Assembly (NCBI GenBank): GCA_020052895.1
Contig: JAGVOE010000018.1
Coordinates: 1-13,371, forward strand
Direction of reading: 5' to 3'
Source of the DNA: Candidatus Woesebacteria bacterium
GTDB taxonomy: Bacteria; Patescibacteriota; Microgenomatia; UBA1400; MFAQ01
DNA length: 13,371 bases
The translations under genes and the position numbers were made by a program. The notes below the pieces were generated by a model. It saw nothing but the letters and a program-made list of their open reading frames with translations, had not been told where the DNA came from and did not search any database. Position 1 is the stretch's first letter. Each line of letters opens with the position of its first letter. Of the stretch, positions 8,466 through 13,371 are shown piece by piece.

Positions 8466-8792
8466 TTAGATAACTGATTCGGTGGTGTCTGTATCGATGA
8501 CCCGAGAGACGACAAAAAAGCCATCGTGAGTGAATTCGGCCTCACGCAGGGCCACCTCCTGAGACAAGATTCTGGAAGTATCGACGAGGTCTTCGCGAGT
8601 CACATTACTAAGGCCGGTCACCTGGTAAGTAGCTGGAACACTCGCTGTGTCGACCTCGTTTAATTGATTGATAACATTGACCGTAGCTGAAAACTGATCA
8701 GCAAACATAGCCGTTTCTTGGCTTGATAGAGGTAAATTGGCTAGTTTGGCAATCTTTTCAACTTCGGCTGGGGTGACAATTACTTTTTGCAC
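8466..8792 (-). CDS. gatC: Asp-tRNA(Asn)/Glu-tRNA(Gln) amidotransferase subunit C
   Basis: Small subunit that wraps around the GatA-GatB interface and stabilises the complex. It has 108 residues, slightly above the usual 95-100. The N-terminal part VTPAEVEKIAKLANLPLS (6-23) is the classical GatC helix region, followed by the INQLNEVDTASVPAT segment (41-55) and the conserved LREAEFTHDGFFVV stretch near the C-terminus (82-95). The start is GTG at 8792. The family alignment begins only a few residues in, and no better start exists. It lies 21 bases after the abcF stop. GGAG occurs just 1 base before the GTG, too close for a normal Shine-Dalgarno interaction. An extended -10-like box ends 6 bases before the start, so gatCAB may have its own promoter as well as readthrough from abcF. 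Confidence 0.96.
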   Translation of the reverse strand: MQKVIVTPAEVEKIAKLANLPLSSQETAMFADQFSATVNVINQLNEVDTASVPATYQVTGLSNVTREDLVDTSRILSQEVALREAEFTHDGFFVVSRVIDTDTTESVI

Positions 8793-8798
8793 ACTCCA

Positions 8799-8807
8799 AT
8801 TTTACCA
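8799..8807 (-). promoter_or_regulatory. Extended -10 box before gatC
   Basis: On the minus strand TGG-TAAAAT is an extended -10 (TGn plus a 5/6 hexamer). The -35 position 17 bases upstream holds TAAACG, only a 3/6 match. The hexamer ends 6 bases before the GTG start, which puts a predicted transcription start at or next to the start codon. If used, gatCAB mRNA would be leaderless. Confidence 0.4.
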
Positions 8808-8813
8808 GGAATC

Positions 8814-10178
8814 CTAGTCGTCGTTTAGAAAGTTGGGGCTGAGACGGATTTTTTTGTTTTTAAGCTCGTAGGCAATATCACAGACATTGTTTAATAGTTC
8901 ATGATCGTGGGAAATGAGGAGAACAGTGCCCTGGTACTCAACCAAAAATTCTTCAAGAGCGGCCACCGACTTGAGATCTAGGTGATTGGTGGGCTCGTCC
9001 AGAATAAGAACATCCGGATTGGTATAGAGAAACAGAGCTAGTTGTAGTCTGGCTTTCTGGCCGCCGGAGAGTGTCCAGATCTTCGACTTGATACTATGCT
9101 TACTAAAGTAAAACTTTCGCAGAACGGAGGCAGCTTGATAATCAGCAATGGGAAATTTTTTAGTAAAGCAGTCGATGGGGGTGCTATCCTTGTCCAGAGT
9201 TTCCAGATGTTCTTGTGAGTAATAGCCCACTTTAAGGCTCTCCCCGATCTTGGCTAGTCCTTGGCTCGGATCTAGTTGTCCCAAAATTAGTTTGATAAGG
9301 GTGGACTTACCAGTGCCGTTGGCGGAGATCAGAGCCACCTTTTCTCCAACTTCTATATACAGTGAGGCATCTTCAAAAATAGAGTTATCGGGGTAAGAAA
9401 ACTGCAGGTCTTTGACCATAATAGCAATCTTGTGTTTGATTTGTTTGCCGGAGAGTGAAGTGGAGATTTCAATATGCGAGTCCCGCTTTTTGGGATCTTT
9501 AACCATTTCTTGCTCAAAGCGGATTAGTCGCTTTTGGAGGGCGTGATAATAGCGAGCAGCCTTGGTCCCGCTAGCCGCTTTTTGGCGAAATCTCTCGACC
9601 AAGTCATTGAGGCGTTTGTGCTCCCGATCCTGGACATGAAAGAGGTGCTCGAGGTCGTCCCGCTCCTTTTGGTACTCCAGGACAAACTTCTCGTAACCAA
9701 AGGGGTAGGTGCGGATAAGGCCGTCTTCTACTAGCCAGGTATGGGTAGAAACCTGCTTTAATAGGTGTCGATCGTGAGAGATCATGATAATCAAGCCGGC
9801 AAATGACTGCATGGCGTTTATAAGCCAATTTTTGTTTTCGATGTCCAAGTGATTATCTGGCTCGTCTAAAAGAAGTACATCATAGAGGCCAGAATAGATT
9901 AGGTCAGCCAACAAAGTGACTTTCTTTTGGCCACCGGAAAGAGTAGGCAGCGAGTCGATCTCTTGCTGGAGATAGCCTATTCTAGGCTCACCCTGCCACT
10001 CGATCTTGCCACTATCTTGTTCTTCCAAACCGGCGAGAATCTTTAGCAGGGTCGATTTACCGGAGCCGTTGTCACCAATGAGAGCCACTAGCCCGTGGCC
10101 GGTGTGACTGAGGCTGACGTTTTCCAGTAGAGGCTGATTGTAGCTCTTTTCAAGCTTGGTAATTTTGAGATTGATCAT
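8814..10178 (-). CDS. ABC-F family ATPase with a shortened first nucleotide-binding domain
   Basis: Soluble protein with two ABC ATPase domains and no membrane segment, the ABC-F layout. Members act on the ribosome near the E site, either as translation factors or as ribosome-protection proteins. NBD1: Walker A GDNGSGKST (35-43), Q-loop Q71, signature LSGGQ (80-84), Walker B LLLDEPDNHLD (102-112) and switch SHD. The interdomain linker (about 163-245) is charged, helical and contains RFRQKAASGTKAARYYHALQ. NBD2: Walker A SANGTGKST (285-293), Q322, LSGGQ (370-374), LILDEPTNHLD (391-401) and ISHD. At 454 residues it is shorter than EttA or Uup. In NBD1 only 8 residues separate the Q-loop glutamine from LSGGQ, against about 47 in NBD2, so most of the helical subdomain and the arm are missing. 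Vga/VmlR-type resistance ABC-Fs share this compact NBD1 as I recall them, but the function here is unproven. The frame is open throughout, so this is not decay. Confidence 0.92.
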   Translation of the reverse strand: MINLKITKLEKSYNQPLLENVSLSHTGHGLVALIGDNGSGKSTLLKILAGLEEQDSGKIEWQGEPRIGYLQQEIDSLPTLSGGQKKVTLLADLIYSGLYDVLLLDEPDNHLDIENKNWLINAMQSFAGLIIMISHDRHLLKQVSTHTWLVEDGLIRTYPFGYEKFVLEYQKERDDLEHLFHVQDREHKRLNDLVERFRQKAASGTKAARYYHALQKRLIRFEQEMVKDPKKRDSHIEISTSLSGKQIKHKIAIMVKDLQFSYPDNSIFEDASLYIEVGEKVALISANGTGKSTLIKLILGQLDPSQGLAKIGESLKVGYYSQEHLETLDKDSTPIDCFTKKFPIADYQAASVLRKFYFSKHSIKSKIWTLSGGQKARLQLALFLYTNPDVLILDEPTNHLDLKSVAALEEFLVEYQGTVLLISHDHELLNNVCDIAYELKNKKIRLSPNFLNDD

Positions 10179-10189
10179 AGTTTAGTAGC

Positions 10190-10222
10190 CTCAAGCAGTA
10201 TATCAAAGAAAGAGACCTTGAG
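10190..10222. repeat. Inverted repeat around the abcF -10 box
   Basis: CTCAAG and CTTGAG form a perfect 6-base inverted repeat separated by 21 bases that include the candidate abcF -10. It could be an operator. With this size of loop it is not a convincing hairpin and may be chance. Confidence 0.2.
10197..10205 (-). promoter_or_regulatory. Candidate abcF promoter (extended -10)
   Basis: On the minus strand TGA-TATACT is an extended -10 (TGn plus a 5/6 hexamer) in the 60-base clpB-abcF gap. No recognisable -35 lies 16-18 bases upstream. The hexamer ends 18 bases before the ATG, giving a leader of about 12 bases. A GAGG lies about 10 bases before the ATG, the only Shine-Dalgarno-like element of possible use in the window, though it would sit at or very near the 5' end of this transcript. 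Confidence 0.45.
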
Positions 10223-10238
10223 AGTGATTTTGGAGAGA

Positions 10239-12365
10239 TTACTTGATGACCAGTTTGGAGTTGACGATAGAAACGGTGATCTGAACACCAGGCTGAAGTT
10301 TGCCCTCAATAATTTCCAGAGCTAGCTCATCTTCGATTTTGTTTTGGAGGACTCTTTTGATTGGCCGAGCACCATAGATTTTGTCAAAACCAAAGAGGGC
10401 GACATAATCTCTGACCGAGTTGTCGAAGTTAATTTCAAAGCCCTTGGAAGCCAGTCTATTGGCCAGCTCGCGTAATTGAATAGCCACTATTTGGGCCACT
10501 TGATCACGGCCAAGTCGGCGGAAAGTAATTATCTGATCGATTCGATTGATAAACTCCGGCCGGAAACTGGCCCTAAGGATCTCGTACATTTTAGCCTCCA
10601 GGTCGTCCTCGTCCAGCTTATCGTCTTCTATAAAGTGACCACCTAGATTACTGGTCATAATGATAACGGTGTTTTTGAAGTTAACTGTGTGACCTTGACC
10701 ATCAGTGAGCCGACCATCATCCAGGATCTGCAGGAACGCACTAAAGATTTGAGGGTGGGCTTTTTCGATCTCGTCGAAGAGAATGACTGAGTAAGGTCGG
10801 CGACGGACGGCTTCAGTCAGCTGGCCGCCTTCTTCATAGCCAACGTAACCGGGAGGGGCGCCAATGAGACGGGCAATGGAGTGACTTTCGGTGTACTCAG
10901 TCATATCTATACGGATGAGTGATTTTTCGTCGTTAAAGAGCTCACTTGCCAAGGCTTTGGCGGTTTCGGTTTTACCGACACCAGTAGGACCTAGAAACAG
11001 GAAGGAAGCAATAGGCCGGTGCTCGTCGGAGATACCGGCCCGTGACCTTCTAATAGCGTTGGCGACGGCACTAATAGCCTTATCTTGACCAATGACACGC
11101 TCTGACAACTGCTTTTCCAGATTTATTAGTTTGGTCGTCTCGGAATCAAGAAGCCTGGTCACTGGGATGCCGGCCCAGCGAGAGATAACCTTGGCAATAT
11201 CTTCTGAGTCGACCTCGAGCTGTAGAACCCGATCTTCCGGCTTGATGCTGGTCCATTCTTTTTGTTTTTCATTGAGATTTTGTAGAAGTTTGGGTAAGGT
11301 ACCGTACTTGAGTTGGGCCGCCTCTTCCAGCCTGACCTCTTTTTCGGCAGTGTCTAGTTTTATTTTGGTTTGATCAATATCAGATTGGATGTTGTTTATT
11401 TCTTCTATAATTCCTTTTTGCTGTTTCCAGGCAACTTCAATTTTTTCGGCTTGTGTTTTTTTATTTTCTCTTTCTTTTTCCAAAAGAGATCTTCTGGATT
11501 TGGCCGATTCGGAATTTTCCTTTTTGAGGGCCGCTAGTTCAATTTCGATTTGAGTAATTTTTCTTTGGAGCAGGTCTAGCTCCGAGGGCATAGACTCGAT
11601 CTCAATCTTGAGGGAAGAGGCCGCCTCATCGATAAGGTCGATAGCTTTATCGGGCAGAAAGCGATCTGGTAAGTAGCGGACAGAGAGATTGACGGCGGCA
11701 ATAAGAGCGTCGTCGCTGATTCTTAGCTTGTGGTGAATTTCGTATTTTTCTTTGATGCCGCGCAGAATAGCAATAGCGTCTTCTTGGGTCGGCTCTTCGA
11801 CCAGTATGGGCTGAAAACGTCGCTCCAGAGCGGCGTCTTTTTCGATGTGTTTACGATACTCGTCGATGGTGGTTGCTCCAATGAGGTGAAGCTCCCCTCT
11901 CGCCAGGGCTGGTTTTAGAATGTTGGCGGCGTCCACGGCTCCTTCAGCCCCACCAGCTCCGACTAGAGTGTGAAGCTCGTCGATAAATAAGATGTACCGA
12001 CCTTCGCCTTTTTTAACTTCGTCTACGATACCTTTCATTCTCTGTTCAAACTCACCCCGATAAGCCGAGCCAGCCAGGACGCTGGCCATGTCCAGAACCA
12101 AAAGGTCTTTGTTCTTAATAGAGTCTGGGACGTCACCATCAGCAATACGGTTGGCCAGACCTTCTACCAGAGCGGTCTTACCCACACCGGGATCTCCGAT
12201 TAAGACCGGATTGTTTTTGGTACGACGAGAAAGTACCTGCATCACGCGACGAATCTCCATGTCCCGACCAATGACTGGATCTAGTTGATGTTTTCTGGCT
12301 TTGAGAGTGAGATTGACGGTGTATTTTTCAAGTAGTTTGTCCTCTGGAGGCTGATTGTTTTCCAT
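10239..12365 (-). CDS. clpB: ClpB-type disaggregase lacking the N-terminal domain
   Basis: Hsp100 AAA+ ring ATPase that threads aggregated proteins through its pore with the DnaK system. It has 708 residues; standard ClpB has about 860. NBD1: GDPGVGKT (57-64), pore loop AYRGEFE (101-107), Walker B ILFIDE (125-130) and arginine-finger region ERRF (181-184). The coiled-coil M domain spans about 260-390 and identifies ClpB rather than ClpA or ClpX. NBD2: GPTGVGKT (459-466), second pore loop GYVGYEEGG (506-514), [11 protein letters not shown] (527-537), sensor TSNLG (571-575) and GARPIKR (665-671). The usual N-terminal domain of about 145 residues is absent. An in-frame TAA lies four codons upstream of the ATG and no N-domain coding fits in the 207-base gap, so the loss is real. 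It resembles the shorter internal-start ClpB product known in E. coli. The upstream CIRCE element points to HrcA control. Confidence 0.96.
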   Translation of the reverse strand: MENNQPPEDKLLEKYTVNLTLKARKHQLDPVIGRDMEIRRVMQVLSRRTKNNPVLIGDPGVGKTALVEGLANRIADGDVPDSIKNKDLLVLDMASVLAGSAYRGEFEQRMKGIVDEVKKGEGRYILFIDELHTLVGAGGAEGAVDAANILKPALARGELHLIGATTIDEYRKHIEKDAALERRFQPILVEEPTQEDAIAILRGIKEKYEIHHKLRISDDALIAAVNLSVRYLPDRFLPDKAIDLIDEAASSLKIEIESMPSELDLLQRKITQIEIELAALKKENSESAKSRRSLLEKERENKKTQAEKIEVAWKQQKGIIEEINNIQSDIDQTKIKLDTAEKEVRLEEAAQLKYGTLPKLLQNLNEKQKEWTSIKPEDRVLQLEVDSEDIAKVISRWAGIPVTRLLDSETTKLINLEKQLSERVIGQDKAISAVANAIRRSRAGISDEHRPIASFLFLGPTGVGKTETAKALASELFNDEKSLIRIDMTEYTESHSIARLIGAPPGYVGYEEGGQLTEAVRRRPYSVILFDEIEKAHPQIFSAFLQILDDGRLTDGQGHTVNFKNTVIIMTSNLGGHFIEDDKLDEDDLEAKMYEILRASFRPEFINRIDQIITFRRLGRDQVAQIVAIQLRELANRLASKGFEINFDNSVRDYVALFGFDKIYGARPIKRVLQNKIEDELALEIIEGKLQPGVQITVSIVNSKLVIK

Positions 12366-12371
12366 ACTATT

Positions 12372-12400
12372 AGATTACTACTACTCTGGCACTCCGTCAA
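12372..12400 (-). promoter_or_regulatory. Candidate proximal clpB promoter overlapping CIRCE
   Basis: On the minus strand TTGACG (-35, 5/6; 12395-12400), a 17-base spacer and TAATCT (-10, keeps TA and the final T; 12372-12377). The -10 ends 6 bases before the clpB ATG, predicting a transcript that begins at the start codon. The -35 lies in the spacer of the CIRCE operator, so bound HrcA would block it. A tandem TTGACTTGACG gives two overlapping -35 options. Confidence 0.45.
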
Positions 12401-12412
12401 GTCAAGTGCTAA
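12386..12412 (-). promoter_or_regulatory. CIRCE operator (HrcA binding site) upstream of clpB
   Basis: The CIRCE consensus is TTAGCACTC, nine bases, GAGTGCTAA. On the minus strand this site reads TTAGCACTT (8/9), exactly nine bases (GACTTGACG), then GAGTGCCAG (7/9). The arms are close matches, the spacing is exact, and the neighbour is a heat-shock chaperone, so the call is strong. HrcA normally represses groE and dnaK operons and is released on heat shock. Here it should repress clpB. The hrcA gene itself is not in this window. Confidence 0.88.
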
Positions 12413-12437
12413 ATCCAATTATAATTTGACTGGATTT
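12411..12437. repeat. Inverted repeat around a perfect TATAAT
   Basis: AAATCCA and TGGATTT form a perfect 7-base inverted repeat with a 13-base spacer. The spacer holds TATAAT on both strands (minus: 12418-12423; plus: 12420-12425). On the minus strand this TATAAT lies just upstream of CIRCE, a standard place for a heat-shock promoter -10, with only a 3/6 -35 (GTTACG) 17 bases further up. It may be a distal clpB promoter with its own operator. Confidence 0.4.
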
Positions 12438-12455
12438 CCACGTAACTATAGTTGG

Positions 12456-12530
12456 TCACGTTCGTTGATTGGAATTTAGCCGTTTGGCGAGCTGGCCGTA
12501 GGTCAGCTCCTTTCTTGGCTTCTCCGGCAT
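12456..12530 (-). CDS. Possible 24-residue small ORF, or the decayed tail of the gene upstream
   Basis: ATG at 12530 opens a 24-codon frame ending in TGA. The product begins MPEKPRKELTYGQLAKRL and is basic. The frame is the same as that of the 206-residue protein upstream: from that protein's TGA, 14 sense codons lead directly into this ATG. It could be a small gene, a former C-terminal tail cut off by a new stop codon, or chance. The TYGQLAKRL stretch loosely recalls the TYGxIA motif of alkylguanine methyltransferases, but no catalytic PCHR follows. No Shine-Dalgarno sequence is present. I give this low weight. Confidence 0.2.
   Translation of the reverse strand: MPEKPRKELTYGQLAKRLNSNQRT
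12489..12509. other. Strong short hairpin in the clpB upstream region
   Basis: GAGCTGGCC, a 3-base loop (GTA) and GGTCAGCTC can pair over 9 bases. As plus-strand RNA it has one G-U wobble; as minus-strand RNA that position becomes an A-C mismatch. On the plus strand it is followed by CTTTCTT; on the minus strand no U-run follows. It could mark the end of the upstream operon or belong to an unannotated RNA. It does not meet the standard for an intrinsic terminator of the minus-strand gene. Confidence 0.35.
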
Positions 12531-12572
12531 GACGAATTTTAGTTTGATTTCCCGTGATAAACGTTGTGGTTT

Positions 12573-13193
12573 TCATATCCGAAAAAGATTATCGCCTGTG
12601 TTTTTAATTATTTCCATCACTCGAGAGTTTTCTCTAATTTTCGCCATCTCTTTGAGAGTTGGGGGGATGTATTCGGGGTTGAAACTTTTAAGATCTTTGG
12701 AGAAAACAACGACTGTTTCGGGTGTTGGTTTTGAGGAAAAATATTTTTGGATCAGTATGTGCCATTGTTGGACCGCTTCTTTGGAAACTAGAGATTCCTC
12801 CTCCGACAAGACCTCGTTCATAAAATTGATGTATTTATTCCAATCATAAATAAGGTTGTATGAAAATTCGTCTTCGATAAATTTCATGGCAAACGTAACA
12901 AAGGGGCCGTTATCCAGAAGATCATAGGCACCTAGTCTGGTAAGAGTACGTTCTCTTTCAAGGTCGATTAAAGCATGTGTATATCTGCCTTTTTCAAAAT
13001 CGCCGTCAATGGTTAACAAACCTTCAACGGTTGGATCGAGATAGTGTGATTTTTCTCTAGCAATGACGCCAAGATAACGGATATCGGGAAATAACGTGCC
13101 AATAAAGAATTTTTTTTCATCGATCTTTTGGCCAGAGAGAAACATGTCCAATACTTTCTTCGCGTAAGGAATGTGTGTGATTTGACTGGCCAT
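12573..13193 (-). CDS. Conserved-looking hypothetical protein, weak similarity to zinc-dependent phospholipase C fold
   Basis: I do not firmly recognise this 206-residue protein. It has no signal peptide or membrane segment and looks soluble and helical. Its layout loosely fits the zinc-dependent phospholipase C family: THIPYAKKVL near the N-terminus (H7), FFIGTLFPDIRYL (D37), SHYL (H50) and YTHALIDLERE (H73, D77). These are plausible metal ligands in the expected order, but I rate the family link as tentative. The C-terminal third (about 130-206) has no motif I know. I chose ATG at 13193 over an upstream in-frame ATG at 13265 because the earlier start would overlap the pentapeptide-repeat gene by 65 bases, while 13193 follows its stop by 7 bases. 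A perfect TATAAT ends 6 bases before this ATG. It ends in TGA, and the frame then stays open for 38 more codons. Confidence 0.75.
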   Translation of the reverse strand: MASQITHIPYAKKVLDMFLSGQKIDEKKFFIGTLFPDIRYLGVIAREKSHYLDPTVEGLLTIDGDFEKGRYTHALIDLERERTLTRLGAYDLLDNGPFVTFAMKFIEDEFSYNLIYDWNKYINFMNEVLSEEESLVSKEAVQQWHILIQKYFSSKPTPETVVVFSKDLKSFNPEYIPPTLKEMAKIRENSRVMEIIKNTGDNLFRI

Positions 13194-13199
13194 TGAGAG

Positions 13200-13205
13200 A
13201 TTATA
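13200..13205 (-). promoter_or_regulatory. TATAAT abutting the start of the 206-residue protein
   Basis: A perfect TATAAT on the minus strand ends 6 bases before the ATG at 13193, the spacing expected for a leaderless transcript. Its TAA is the stop codon of the pentapeptide-repeat gene. No -35 match is seen 16-18 bases upstream and it lacks the TGn extension, so promoter activity is uncertain. Confidence 0.35.
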
Positions 13206-13371
13206 GCGAATTGTTAAGAATGAAGCCTTTGGAGAGACCAAACTGGATAAAGCCTTCGAGGTCAAGGACGGTCTTGGTTAGCTGACAATTTTGAAACGCC
13301 ACGCCGGTCATATGAGAATGAGTAAAATTGGTATTTTTTAGCTTACAGTAATCAAAGACGGCTTTTTCAAA
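13201..13371 (-). CDS. Pentapeptide-repeat protein, C-terminal end (partial)
   Basis: The last 56 codons of a gene that starts beyond the right edge, ending in TAA at 13201-13203. Translating the minus strand from the edge gives hydrophobic residues at exactly every fifth position (F1, F6, L11, F16, M21, F26, L31, L36), with small residues two places earlier (A4, C9, T14, S19, V24, C29, T34). This is the A(D/N)LXX pentapeptide pattern, which folds as a right-handed four-sided beta-helix. A non-repeat tail of about 20 residues follows, ending NNSL. Pentapeptide proteins range from DNA-mimic gyrase inhibitors to effectors of unknown role, and the visible part does not decide between them. The 206-residue gene starts 7 bases after its stop, so the two may be cotranscribed. 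Confidence 0.85.
   Translation of the reverse strand, partial: FEKAVFDYCKLKNTNFTHSHMTGVAFQNCQLTKTVLDLEGFIQFGLSKGFILNNSL

Noticed and set aside
9880..9980. Frameshift or deletion decay in NBD1 of the ABC-F gene
   Set aside because: The frame is open, Walker A, Q-loop, signature and Walker B are all present, and short NBD1 forms exist in the family.
10239..12365. ClpA or ClpC instead of ClpB
   Set aside because: The long coiled-coil M domain of about 130 residues between NBD1 and NBD2 is the ClpB form, and the IGF/L-type ClpP docking loop is not seen.
12489..12509. Intrinsic terminator for the 206-residue gene
   Set aside because: The stem is good but on the minus strand it has a mismatch and no U-run follows.
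12573..12575. TGA recoded as glycine, as in Absconditabacteria or Gracilibacteria
   Set aside because: gatA ends in TGA at its normal length and overlaps gatB in ATGA; the long conserved genes have no in-frame TGA. The standard code fits.
12529..12849. 106-codon plus-strand open frame
   Set aside because: It lies mostly antisense to the 206-residue protein, has no family motif, and the opposite strand has the better start and context.
13194..13265. Upstream ATG giving a 230-residue form of the unknown protein
   Set aside because: The extra 24 residues overlap pentapeptide-repeat coding in another frame and look unlike a domain; ATG 13193 is adjacent to TATAAT.
1..13371. Mobile element, CRISPR array or defence island
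   Set aside because: No terminal repeats, transposase, integrase, spaced direct repeats or known defence domains were seen; the gene set is housekeeping.

Overview
Every gene in this window lies on the minus strand, so transcription runs from right to left. The order is: the C-terminal end of a pentapeptide-repeat protein, a 206-residue unknown protein, clpB, a short ABC-F ATPase, gatC, gatA, gatB, dnaE, rplS and a DEAH-box RNA helicase that runs off the left edge. This is core bacterial housekeeping (translation, replication, protein quality control) on a tightly packed chromosome. The only gap over 200 bases is the 207-base clpB upstream region. I see no tRNA, rRNA, CRISPR array, insertion sequence or phage gene.

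The small intergenic gaps, Gln-tRNA made by the GatCAB route, a ClpB without an N-terminal domain, a lysine-rich L19 tail and the lack of Shine-Dalgarno sequences together suggest a small-genome bacterium of the Patescibacteria/CPR type. That is inference. I cannot assign a phylum from the sequence alone. TAA, TAG and TGA all end genes here, so the code is standard and TGA is not recoded as in Absconditabacteria or Gracilibacteria.

Region by region. (1) 12573-13371: pentapeptide-repeat end, then a protein with a weak resemblance to the zinc-dependent phospholipase C fold. (2) 12366-12572: regulatory region with a clear CIRCE operator (two 9-base arms around a 9-base spacer) overlapping a candidate clpB promoter, plus inverted repeats and a strong hairpin. 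(3) 10239-12365: clpB, a heat-shock disaggregase. (4) 5687-10178: abcF-gatC-gatA-gatB, a translation cluster with gaps of 21 and 11 bases and one 4-base ATGA overlap. (5) 1-5621: dnaE-rplS-helicase, with gaps of 11 and 8 bases, behind a good promoter in the gatB-dnaE gap.

The most interesting pattern is at the gene starts. None of the nine visible starts has a convincing Shine-Dalgarno sequence at normal spacing. At five of them (206-residue protein, clpB, gatC, dnaE, rplS) a -10-like hexamer ends only 6-9 bases before the start codon, which predicts leaderless or nearly leaderless mRNAs. In two cases the -10 hexamer contains the stop codon of the gene before. I see no clear new defence or mobile system. 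The unusual points are this promoter layout, the CIRCE control of an N-domain-less ClpB, the ABC-F protein with a cut-down first ATPase domain, and the unexplained clpB upstream region.
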